A stretch of 64,000 nucleotides of DNA from an uncultured Clostridium sp. (GTDB lineage Bacteria; Bacillota; Clostridia; TANB77; CAG-508): contig CAUBRZ010000004.1 of NCBI GenBank assembly GCA_958438515.1, positions 1-64,000 of the forward strand, written 5' to 3'. Shown one piece after another: positions 39,895 to 50,300 of this stretch (the first letter of the stretch is position 1; the number at the start of each line of letters is the position of its first letter). The notes under the pieces were generated by a model. It ran no database searches and had not been told where the DNA came from. It worked only from the letters and a program-made list of their open reading frames with translations. The position numbers and the translations under genes were made by a program.

Positions 39895-40827
39895 ATGGTA
39901 CAAGAAATCTATATAATAGATGATGATTATTCTTCTATTTTAATATTTAGAGAACTATTTAAAAATGATCCAGAATACAAGTTTATTAGCGTAAAAACAG
40001 AGCAAATAGATATTGCATTAAAAAATATACCATCTTTGATTGTAATAAATGAAGATGCAATAGATAGAGATGTTGTTGAGCTATGTAGAAAAATTAGAAA
40101 GGATGAGGATAACACCATAACACCAGTTATTGTTGTATCATCTCAGACAGAAAAGGAACATAGAGTAAAAATACTACAAGAGTCAGTAGAGTATTTTATT
40201 AAAAAACCTATAGATGAAAAATATTTATATTATACTGTTAAAAATTTAAATAGATTATTAGCTAGCAATAGAACTGTAAGTCCATTAACAGGATTACCTG
40301 GAAACGTACAAATACATGCAGAGTTAAAGAAGAGAATAGCTAGAAAAGAAGATTTTTCTGTATTATATATAGACTTAGATAACTTTAAAGCATATAATGA
40401 TGTATATGGATTTTTAAAGGGAGATGAAATAATAGAATTTACAGCACAAACAATATTAAACTCTGTTCATCGTGATGAGATAGATAATAGTTTTGTAGGG
40501 CATATAGGAGGAGATGATTTTTTAGCAATTGTACCAACTATAAATTGTGAAAAACTATGTCAAGATATTGTGTTACACTTTGATGAAAATGTGAAAAGAT
40601 ATTTTACAGATGAAGATTTAGAACAAGGATATATAGAAGTAGCAAATAGAAAAGGAGTTATTGAACAATTTCCACTAACATCAGTATCAATAGGTGTAGT
40701 TACAGCAGAAGCAGGAAGATTTCACAATATATTAGAAATTGGAGAAGTTGGAGCACAAGTTAAACATGCTGCTAAAACTGTTGTTGGAAGTAGTTATGCA
40801 ATTGATAAAAGAAAAGCCGTTTTATAA
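39895..40827 (+). CDS. Diguanylate cyclase with degenerate receiver domain
   Basis: 310 residues from ATG 39895 (AAAGGAG 8-9 bases upstream; the in-frame ATG 39835 lacks an RBS). Residues 1-118 form a CheY-like receiver: IIDDD acidic pocket, VVSSQ and IKKPID lysine are kept, but the phosphate-accepting Asp position reads IVINEDA, i.e. Asn. Residues about 140-305 form a GGDEF domain with VLYIDLDNFKAYND and the active-site GGDDF. No inhibitory RxxD is seen before it. Likely makes cyclic di-GMP under non-phosphorylation control. Confidence 0.82.
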   Translation: MVQEIYIIDDDYSSILIFRELFKNDPEYKFISVKTEQIDIALKNIPSLIVINEDAIDRDVVELCRKIRKDEDNTITPVIVVSSQTEKEHRVKILQESVEYFIKKPIDEKYLYYTVKNLNRLLASNRTVSPLTGLPGNVQIHAELKKRIARKEDFSVLYIDLDNFKAYNDVYGFLKGDEIIEFTAQTILNSVHRDEIDNSFVGHIGGDDFLAIVPTINCEKLCQDIVLHFDENVKRYFTDEDLEQGYIEVANRKGVIEQFPLTSVSIGVVTAEAGRFHNILEIGEVGAQVKHAAKTVVGSSYAIDKRKAVL

Positions 40828-40830
40828 AAT

Positions 40831-40866
40831 AAAAAAGTATTGCAAAGAAATATTGCAATACTTTTT
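40831..40866 (+). terminator. Intrinsic terminator
   Basis: AAAAAGTATTGCAA / TTGCAATACTTTTT hairpin. Confidence 0.85.
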
Positions 40867-40910
40867 GTTAATATAAATGTTATAACATATTAAAGAAAAA
40901 GGAGAAAGGT

Positions 40911-41448
40911 ATGGAGTTAATTGATGTTATAGATGAAAATAATAAATTGACGGGAGAAATAGAGGATAGATGGGTAGCGTATAATAAAGGGTTATGGCGA
41001 AGAACTGTTTCATGTTGGATTATTAATGAAAAAGGAGAGATATTATTACAGAAGCGAACTGCTAATAAGAAAAGAAATCCTAATAAATGGGCGAAAACTG
41101 GAGGACAAATTGATAGTGGAGAAAGTGCTGAAGATGCGATATTTAGAGAAGTAAAAGAAGAGCTTGGAATTGAAATTCCAAAAAATCAAATTAAAGTAGT
41201 AGATATTCATAAGAGTGATTATAAAAGTAAACGTTTTGTATATAATTTTAGTAAATCGTAAAATAGATGATTATATATTACAAGAAGATGAAGTATCAGA
41301 AGTGAAATATGTTTCAATAGAGGAAATTGAACTAGATAGAAGGAATAAGGATATAAAATATACTTTTTCCAACTGGAGCAATGAGGATTTTGATAGAGAA
41401 ATGACATTATTAAAAAATAAAAGAAAAGAAGTATTAAAAATATTATAA
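40911..41448 (+). pseudogene. Nudix hydrolase with a non-CGG frameshift
   Basis: The N-terminal 115 residues carry an intact Nudix box, GGQIDSGESAEDAIFREV followed by KEELGI, with an IDI-like start ELIDVIDENNKLTGE. The frame then breaks near 41235-41250, where the zero frame ends VYNFSKS. The downstream frame continues ILVNRKIDDYILQEDEVSEVKYV, the expected C-terminus. No CGG is present; a missing TA in the TATATAATTTT run (or one extra base) would explain it. It may be a recent inactivation, a strain polymorphism or an assembly error. AAAGGAG precedes ATG 40911. Confidence 0.7.
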
Positions 41449-41465
41449 AAAACAAGGAGAATTCT

Positions 41466-42500
41466 ATGGGAATTCAGAAAACAAGTTTAGATAACGAAAA
41501 AATAAAAAATATATTAGAAACAGAATATGATATAAAAGCAAAAAAGATTAATAAAATAGATAGAGGAACAGCAAATATATTTAAAATAGAAACAACTAAG
41601 AATAACTATATTTTAAAAGAATTTGTAAGTAATAAAAAAGAAGAAACTATTATTAAAGAAGTAAATATAATAGAATTTTTAAAAGAAAGAAAAATAAGTG
41701 TTCCTACATATGTAAAAACAACAAACGGAGATTTTTACGTAAAAAATGAAGAAAGAATAATAATAGTACAAGAATTTGTTGAAGGATATACAATTAAAAA
41801 TAATACAGGAAACTACAAACAAGTAATAGAATGTGCTGATATATTAGGGAGATTAACTAAAGAGCTAATGGACTATCCAACATTAAGTAGAGAAAATATT
41901 ATTGAAGAAAATTTTTCAAGAAATAGAGTGCATTTTGGAATTGATAAAATGAAAAAATTAAAAACTAATATCAAAAAAGACAATATTTATAAGTTGAAAA
42001 TAGAAAATGATATTGAGTATAGAATAAAAATTCTAATGGAAATTGAGGAAAACTTTGATTTTGATATTATTAATAAATTAACAATATTAAATAGCCATGG
42101 AGACTTTTGTTCACAACAACTGATATATAATGAAAATAAAGAAACGACAATAATAGATTTTGAAAAAGCTAAAAGCTTGCCAATTGTATGGGAGATAATG
42201 AGGTCATATACTTACCTTGATAAAAATCTCCAAAATGGTGATATAGATGTAGCTACATTAGTAGAGTACTTTAAAGAATTCCAAAAATATATAAATCTAA
42301 ACGAATATGATCTAAAATATGCACCACACATATATTTATTACAATTAGCTAGTAGTACATATGGATATAAAGAATACAATGAAGATTTTGAACAAAATGA
42401 ACTAATAAACTTTGCATTTTTTAGAACTAAGATATGTAAAAGTTTATATAATAATTTAGAAGAATTAAGTTCAAAATTAATAAAGAATAAAAATGAATAA
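41466..42500 (+). CDS. CotS/APH-fold phosphotransferase family protein
   Basis: 344 residues. Kinase-like fold: DRGTANIFKIET and NYILKEF (ATP-binding lobe, with Lys), catalytic SHGDFCSQQLIYN near residue 214 and metal-binding IIDFEKA near 234. It is close to the CotS spore-coat and aminoglycoside/choline-kinase superfamily. The product, perhaps a phosphorylated small molecule or coat component, is unknown. It begins 17 bases after the broken Nudix gene and may share its transcript. Confidence 0.72.
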   Translation: MGIQKTSLDNEKIKNILETEYDIKAKKINKIDRGTANIFKIETTKNNYILKEFVSNKKEETIIKEVNIIEFLKERKISVPTYVKTTNGDFYVKNEERIIIVQEFVEGYTIKNNTGNYKQVIECADILGRLTKELMDYPTLSRENIIEENFSRNRVHFGIDKMKKLKTNIKKDNIYKLKIENDIEYRIKILMEIEENFDFDIINKLTILNSHGDFCSQQLIYNENKETTIIDFEKAKSLPIVWEIMRSYTYLDKNLQNGDIDVATLVEYFKEFQKYINLNEYDLKYAPHIYLLQLASSTYGYKEYNEDFEQNELINFAFFRTKICKSLYNNLEELSSKLIKNKNE

Positions 42501-42506
42501 AAAAAG

Positions 42507-42556
42507 AAATTCCTAATATAAATAGTAATAAAGATATTTATATTAGGAGTTTTTTT
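42507..42556 (+). terminator. Intrinsic terminator
   Basis: TCCTAATATAAAT / ATTTATATTAGGA then GTTTTTTT. It abuts the ATG of the amidase gene at 42557; the right arm TTAGGAG may also act as its RBS, so the hairpin could sequester translation start. Confidence 0.7.
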
Positions 42557-43291
42557 ATGATAGTTATTAACAAAAAAAGAATTCAAATAATAGCCAGTTG
42601 CCTATTAATAGCATTATTTGCATTTTCATTTCAAATAGCAAATGAAAATAAACAAGAAGATAAAAATATAAAAAAGACAGTAGAGACGACGTCTACACCG
42701 GTATCAGGTAAAACAGTTGTATTAGATGCAGGACATGGAGTGCCAGATGAAGGTGCTCAAAGTAGTAATGGAACTACAGAAGCACAAACAAATTTAAAAA
42801 TAACATTAAAAGTTCAAAATCTATTAGAACAAAGTGGCTGTAAAGTAATATTAACACGTTCTGATGAAAATGCAATTTATGATTTAGATTCAAAGACGTT
42901 AAAACAAAAGAAAATATCAGACATACATAATAGAGTAAAAATTGGAAATGAGTCAAGTGCAGATATTTTTGTATCTATTCATTTAAATAAAATACCACAA
43001 CAGCAATATTATGGATGGCAATGTTTTTATAAGGAAAATGATGAAAACAGTATAAAGCTTGCAAAACAATTACAAGAAAATTTAAATAAATCTATACAAA
43101 AGGAAAATAAAAGAGTTGCAATGAAATTAAATACCGTATATATAATGAAACATGTGGAAATACCAATATCAATAGTTGAATGTGGATTTTTATCAAATCC
43201 GGAAGAGGAAAAACAACTTCTAGAAGATGGATATCAAAATAGACTAGCGTGGGGAATTTATAACGGAATAATAAATTATTTCTATGAGTAA
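42557..43291 (+). CDS. N-acetylmuramoyl-L-alanine amidase, CwlD-like
   Basis: 244 residues. Amidase_3 zinc enzyme that cuts stem peptides from peptidoglycan. A membrane helix at residues 8-25 (IASCLLIALFAFSFQIA) serves as anchor or signal. Catalytic motifs: VVLDAGHGVPDEGA with the first His and Glu, then FVSIHLN with the second His, and IVECGFLSNPEEE. CwlD makes the muramic-lactam of spore cortex together with PdaA-type deacetylases; such deacetylases are encoded at 52598 and 60801. A sporulation role is inference. Confidence 0.88.
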   Translation: MIVINKKRIQIIASCLLIALFAFSFQIANENKQEDKNIKKTVETTSTPVSGKTVVLDAGHGVPDEGAQSSNGTTEAQTNLKITLKVQNLLEQSGCKVILTRSDENAIYDLDSKTLKQKKISDIHNRVKIGNESSADIFVSIHLNKIPQQQYYGWQCFYKENDENSIKLAKQLQENLNKSIQKENKRVAMKLNTVYIMKHVEIPISIVECGFLSNPEEEKQLLEDGYQNRLAWGIYNGIINYFYE

Positions 43292-43299
43292 TTTATAGT

Positions 43300-43345
43300 A
43301 AAAAGCAAAAAAATAAGAAATTTCTTAAATTTTTGCTTTTTTTTT
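43300..43345 (+). terminator. Intrinsic terminator
   Basis: AAAAAGCAAAAAAATAAGAAA / TTTCTTAAATTTTTGCTTTTT with a long T-run. Confidence 0.85.
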
Positions 43346-43395
43346 GTAAGAATGTTATAATAAAAATGTATTACTTATACAAGGGAGGAAATAAT

Positions 43396-44256
43396 ATGAG
43401 TAATGAAGAACCAAACTATATGAAGAGAAGAAAAGAATTTATAAAAGATAGAGATTTAGAAGTTAATACATCTAAAAATAATAGAAATGATAAAAAAACA
43501 AATAAAAAAAGATATAAAGCTAAAAGTGGGACAAAAAATAATGCAAACTTGAAGTTGAAAAAATTATTAGCAGCTACTGCACTAACTGGAATAACAATAG
43601 TTGGAGTAGCAAAAGGTTATGATCATTATCAAGAACAAAAAACACCAATTACATTAGAACAAGCACTAGAAAGTGGTGAAAATTTAGAAAAATTAGGAAT
43701 TGATAAAGATATTGCAGTTAAAATAGAAAATATAAAAGATAAGTTAGAAAATGAAGATATAACAAATGAAGAATTAATTAAATTATCAAGAGATATAAAT
43801 GAAATTCAATTTGATACAATTAAAATGAAATTAGCCAATACATTAGGGTGTAATGAAGAAGATATAACATTACATACAGCTCTTGAAGATAAACAAAGTG
43901 GGAAAACAGTAGAATCTGTAGATGTAAAAAATGGAGAAAAATATATTAATAGATCATTAACAAGAAGAGAAAACACAATAACAGATGAGATATCAGATTA
44001 TATTAGAAGTATTGGAAAAATGCAGACAACCATGCAAAAAATACAAACAGGAGATATTAATAGAAAAGAAATTATAGAAAATTATAAATCAGCAATAGAT
44101 AAAGTAGATAAATTAGCAGCAACTGAAATGAAGTTTGATAAGAAAGGAAACATTTTTTTAGAAACAACTAAAGTTTCAGAATTAAATAAAAGTTCACAAG
44201 ATAAAACAATTTCAAACAATGAAAAAAATAATCAGCAATTAGATGAAGAAAGATAA
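43396..44256 (+). CDS. Uncharacterised membrane-anchored protein
   Basis: 286 residues from ATG 43396 (GGGAGGAAATA upstream). A very basic N-terminal 55 residues (KKTNKKRYKAKSG) are followed by one membrane helix, LLAATALTGITIVGVA, then a long charged helical region ending in a polar tail NNEKNNQQLDEER. No enzyme motif. The large cytoplasmic basic patch suggests nucleic acid or membrane-surface contact. I do not recognise the family. Confidence 0.6.
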   Translation: MSNEEPNYMKRRKEFIKDRDLEVNTSKNNRNDKKTNKKRYKAKSGTKNNANLKLKKLLAATALTGITIVGVAKGYDHYQEQKTPITLEQALESGENLEKLGIDKDIAVKIENIKDKLENEDITNEELIKLSRDINEIQFDTIKMKLANTLGCNEEDITLHTALEDKQSGKTVESVDVKNGEKYINRSLTRRENTITDEISDYIRSIGKMQTTMQKIQTGDINRKEIIENYKSAIDKVDKLAATEMKFDKKGNIFLETTKVSELNKSSQDKTISNNEKNNQQLDEER

Positions 44257-44270
44257 AATAAGGAATGCAT

Positions 44271-44330
44271 AAAATTGCCACTCTTTGCAAACAATATGTG
44301 TGAAACATATTAGCAAGGAGTGGAATTTTT
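44271..44330 (+). terminator. Hairpin that also holds the RBS of the next gene
   Basis: CCACTC with flanking AATT pairs with GAGTGG and AATTT, with an inner AATATGT/ACATATT helix and a terminal T-run, so it looks like a terminator. AAGGAG (44315-44320) in the right arm is also the RBS 8-10 bases before TTG 44331. The structure could gate both transcription and translation of the giant gene. Confidence 0.6.
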
Positions 44331-47300
44331 TTGAAAATAAATAAAGTATTAAAAATAAATGGGACTATGCTAGACAAAAAACAACTGGAAAATCATTTAC
44401 AGAAAATAGCATCAGGGCATAATTTAACTAATAAATCAAAAAAAGACACTTATCCTGTACCACATATGCAAGAAAGTTTTAATGTAATACAAGAAACATA
44501 CAATCTATTAAATGAGCATTTAAAACTTGGAATCAGCATACATCCAGCAGGTGAGTGGCTGTTAGATAATTTATATATAATAGAAGAAACAGTAAAGCAA
44601 ATTGAAAAGGAACTAACGCTAAAAAAATATACAAACTTTTTAGGAATAGCAAATGGACAATATGAGGGATATGCTCGTATTTACGTATTAGCATCTGAAA
44701 TTGTAGCATATACAGATAATAGAATACAAAGAAATGATTTAGAAGATTATTTAGCAAGTTATCAGACTAAAAAGACCTTAAGCATGGAGGAAATTTGGAA
44801 TATAGGATTATTTCTAGAAATTGCTATCATTGAAAATATAAGAGAAATTTGTGAGAAGATATATACAGCACAAATACAAAAATATAAAGCAGAAAATATT
44901 GTAGAAAGATTAGTAGAAAACAAACCTAAATCAGAGTTAATTTATAAAAACAATACAATAAGAAAAGTAGAAAAAAATATATTGGAGGATATGCAATATC
45001 CATTTATAGAATATATGTCTTACATTTTAAAACGTTATGGAAAAAAAGGTTATAGCTATTTAAAGGCATTAGAAGAAACTGTGGAATTAACAGGAATGAC
45101 AGTATCAGAGGTTATAAAAAAAGAGCATTTTGATATAGCAGTTCGTAAAGTATCAATAGGAAACAGTATAATAAGTATAAAAAAGATACAAAGAATTAAC
45201 TTCTTAGACATATTTGAAAAAATAAATGGAGTAGAAGAATTATTAAAACAAGACCCAGCTAAAGTATATGAAAAGATGGATAGTAAGACAAAGGAATACT
45301 ACAGAAATAAAATAAAGGAAATCTCTAAAAAAACAAAAATATCAGAAATATATATAACTAAAAAAATCTTAGAACTAGCTAAAACAAAAAAAGAGGGAAG
45401 TAAGAAGCATCATATAGGGTATTTCCTGATTGATAATGGAATAGATGAATTATATAGTGTATTAAAATACAAAATAAATAGGAAAAAAGGCTATGAAGAT
45501 AAGGTAAAAAAATATGTAATGTTAACTTGTTTTTTTAGTGTACTTGTATCATTGGGAATTAGCTATTTATTAAATATAAATACAAAAAGTAGTTGGTTAT
45601 TAATTATAAGTTTTATAGTATTTTTGATTCCATCATCAGAACTGGTATCACAGCTAACACAATATATTTTAAGTAAAATTGTAAAACCAAAACTAATACC
45701 TAAATTAGATTTTTCAAATGGAATTGATGAAGAAAATAAAACCATGGTAGTAATACCTACAATATTAAAATCAAAAGAAAAAGTAAAAGAGCTGATGAGA
45801 AAATTAGAAGTATACTACTTAGCAAATCAGTCCGAAAATATATATTTTACGCTACTAGGAGATTGTAGTCAAAGTGACAAAATGGAAGAAGAATTTGATA
45901 TAGAAATAATAGAGGAAGGGAAAAAACAAGTAGACATTTTAAATAAAAAATATAATAAATACAGCAATGATGAAAATTTTAGATTACCAATTTTTAATTT
46001 TGCATATAGAAAAAGAGTATTCAATAAAAGTGAGAATTCTTACCTTGGTTGGGAAAGAAAAAGAGGAATGCTAAATCAATTTAATGAATATATACTAGGA
46101 AATATAGAAAATCCATTTAGAGAAAATACTATAGAAACTACAATAAAAAAAGAAAATGAAGAAAATAAGGCAAGGGATTATTTGAAAGAAATCAAATATA
46201 TAATTACTTTAGATGCCGATACAGATTTAATTTTAAATTCAGCATTTGAATTAGTAGGTGCAATGGCACATATTTTAAATAAACCTGTGATAGATAATAA
46301 TAAAAATATAGTAATAGATGGTTATGGAATCATGCAACCAAGAGTAGGAGTTAATTTAGATATTAGTTATAAAACACTATTTACAAAAATTTTTGCAGGG
46401 GCAGGTGGAATTGATTCATACACAAATGCGATATCAGACATATATCAAGACAATTTCAAAGAGGGGATTTTCACAGGTAAAGGAATATATGATGTTAAAA
46501 TATTTTCCAAAGTATTAAAAAATCAAATTCCGGAAAATACAGTTTTAAGTCATGACTTATTGGAAGGATGTTATCTACGTTGTGGATTAGTATCTGATAT
46601 TTTACTGATGGATGGATATCCAACTAAATATAATAGTTTTATGAATAGGCTTTCTAGGTGGGTCAGAGGAGATTGGCAAATTATTAAATGGTTAAAGACA
46701 ACTAGCCCATTAAATTTGCTTTCTAAATATAAAATTTTCGATAATCTGAGAAGAAGTTTATTTGAAGTAAGTATAATTATTGCTTTTATATATGTAAATA
46801 TTCTAGGCATTTTTTTAAAACAAAAAATATTCCCAATAGTTTTATTAATATCTATAATTACTATTTTTCCTTTTTTATTGGAATTACTTAATATTGCAAT
46901 AGCAAAAAAAGAAGGAGAACAAAAACAAAAGACATTTACACCTAAAATATCTGGTGTGAAAGGAGCTATTTTAAGGGGATTTATAACATTTGGATGTTTA
47001 CCATATAAAGCATATATGTCTATAAAAGCAATTAATAAGACACTTTATAGGATGTTAATTTCTAAGAAAAACCTATTAGAATGGATGACTTCAGAAGAAG
47101 CAGAAAAACAGTCAAAATCAGATGTAATGTCTTATTACAATCAAATGGCAATAAATGTATTTGCAGGATTTATTAGTATTGGGTTAGGATTATTAAGACA
47201 AAATATATTTGCCATAATCTTAGGGGCTATTTTTGCAATTATGCCATTTATTATGTGGTATATAAGTAAAGAAAAAAATAAACAGTTGGCATTAGAAAAA

Positions 47301-50300
47301 TTAGACAAAAACGAAAGAGCATATATAAAAGAAATAGGACAGAAAACATGGAAATTTTTTGACACCTATTTAAGTAAAGAAAATAATTATTTAATACCAG
47401 ATAATTATCAAGAAGATAGAAAAGAAAAGATAGTTCCAAGGACGTCTTCTACAAATATAGGACTATCAATGCTTTGTGTTATTTCAGCATATGACTTAGG
47501 ATATATAAAAAAGAAAGAAACTGTAGAATTGTTAAAAAACATAATATTTTCTATACAAAGTTTGCCTAAATGGAATGGGCATCTATATAATTGGTATCAA
47601 ATAAAAACGAAAGAACCATTAAATCCTAGATATGTTTCAACAGTAGATAGTGGAAACTTTGTAGGGTATTTGTATGTTGTAAAAGTTTTTTTAGAAGAGT
47701 TAATTATAGAAGGAGAAAACATAGAGGAACTTCAAAACTTATTAGAGATTATAGAAAATATGATTAGTTCAACTGATTTTTCAGTTTTATATAATCAAGA
47801 ACAACAAATCTTTTCTATTGGATTTGATATAGAAGAAAATAAATTGACAGATTCGTATTATGATTTATTAGCTTCAGAAGCCAGACAAGCAAGTTTAGTT
47901 GCAATTGCTAAAAAAGATGTTCCAATAAAACATTGGAATCATTTAAGTAGAACATTAACAACATTAGGAAGATACAAAGGATTGATATCTTGGTCGGGAA
48001 CAGCGTTTGAGTATCTAATGCCAAATATTAATATACCTAAATATGAAGGAAGCTTATTAGATGAGTCATGTAAATTCTTAATAATGAGTCAAAGAGAATA
48101 TGCGAAAAAATTAAATATACCATGGGGAATATCAGAAGCAGCCTTCAATGTAAAAGATTTAAAATCAAATTATCAATATAAAGCATTTGGCATTCCTTGG
48201 CTTGGATTAAAAAGAGGATTAGCAGATGAATTAGTAGTGTCAAGTTATGGAGGAATGCTAGCTATTGGAGATGTTCCAAAAGAGGAAGTAAAAAATTTGA
48301 AAATATTAGAAAAAGAAGGTATGTACGGTAAATATGGTTTTTATGAGTCAATTGACTATACTCCAGAAAGAGTAGAAAAAGGAAAGACTTCTAGCATTGT
48401 AAAAACTTATATGGCACACCATCAAGGGTTAATTCTTCTTTCTATTAACAATTTATTTAATAATAAGATTCTGCAAAAAAGATTTATGAAAAATCCACAA
48501 ATGGAAGCGATTTCTATCCTTTTACAAGAGACTATGCCAGAAACATCAATAATAACTAAAGAAAACAAGGAAAAAATAGAAAAGCTAAAATATACAGATT
48601 ATGAAAATTATATTCAGACAACTTATAATAAAATAGATGAAAGATTAGTAACAGGTAATGTAATAGCAAATGAAAACTATGTTATAGCAATGAACCAAAA
48701 AGGGCAGGGGGTAAGCAAATACAAAGACTTTTATATAAACAGATTTAAGACAACTGCAGATTATTCACAAGGTATATTTTTTACTATAAAAAACATAAAA
48801 ACAAAGCAAATGTGGAGTTCAAATTATTCTTTTAATGATAAAAAAGAAAATAATTACCAAATTAGTTTTATGCCAGATAGAATAGAACAAGAAATAGTAG
48901 AAGGAAATATAAAAACAAAAATAAAAACAACTACTAGTTCAAAAGAACCAGTGGAATTAAGAAGAGTAATTTTAGAAAATTTAGGTAATGAAGAAGAAAT
49001 ATTAGAAATAACTTCATATTTTGAACCTGTTTTATCTGTAAAGGAACAAGATTATTCACACCAAGCTTTTAATAATTTGTTTTTAACAACAAGATTTGAC
49101 GAAAATAAATCTTGTTTGATAGTAAAAAGGAAAAAAAGGCAAGTAGACATGAAAGAAATTTATTTAGCAACTACATTATCCACAAAAAGTGAAACAATTG
49201 GGGATTTAGAGTATGAAATTGATGAAGACAAGTTTATTGGAAGGGGAAATTTAGGTATACCAAACATGATAAAAAACTCTATACCTCTTTCTAAAAAAAT
49301 AGGATTAGTGACAGAACCAATTATCGCTTTAAGAAGAACAATAAAAGTAAAGCCAAATGAAAAAGCTACTATAGATTTAATAATTAGTGTTGGAGAAGAC
49401 GAAGAATTTGTAAAACAAAATTTAGAAAAATATAATTCTTTTGAAAACATAAGTACAGAATTTAAACTAGCAAAAGCAAGAGTAGAAGCAGAAAGCATAT
49501 ATTTAAGAATTAAAGGAAAAGAAATTGCAATTTATCAAAAAATGTTATCATATATTATTTTTGATAATCCTACAAAAAGTCAAATAATGAAAAAACTAAA
49601 TTCTAATAGCTATTTTAAAAATGAACTTTGGAAATATGGGATATCAGGTGATTTACCAATTATATTATTAAAAGTAAGAGATGTAAATGATGGATATGTT
49701 ATAAAAGAAGTATTAAAAGCATATGAGTTTTTTAGAACAAAAAATATTTTAGTAGAGGTAGTTATATTAGATGAGGAGAAACACAGTTATGAAAATTACG
49801 TGAAAGAAGAAATTGAAGGAACAATTTTGAATAGTCAAATGGCATATCTGAAAAATGTAAGAGGAGGAATTTTTAATTTATCTAAAGGGGAAATAAGTAA
49901 AGAAGATATAAAACTTCTGGAATTTGTAGCAGCAATAATAATAGATAGTAGTAAAGGGGGAATAAAAAATTCAATTGAAGATTTAGAAGAAGAATATTTA
50001 GAAAAATATAAAGAAATAGGAGAAGAGGAAAATGTACCTGCTTTAGTAGAAGAACTAAATGATGATATAAATATTTTAGATAATAACCAAAAGTTAAAGT
50101 ATTACAATGAATATGGAGCATTTTCAGAAGATGGAAAAGAATATTTTATAAAGGTAGATAAAGAAAATCGTTTGCCAACTGTATGGAGTCATATAATGGC
50201 AAATAAAAAATTTGGAACAGTTATAACAGAAAATATGGGAGGCTATAGTTGGTATAAAAATAGTAGATTAAATAGAATTTCTAGTTGGGAAAATAATCCA

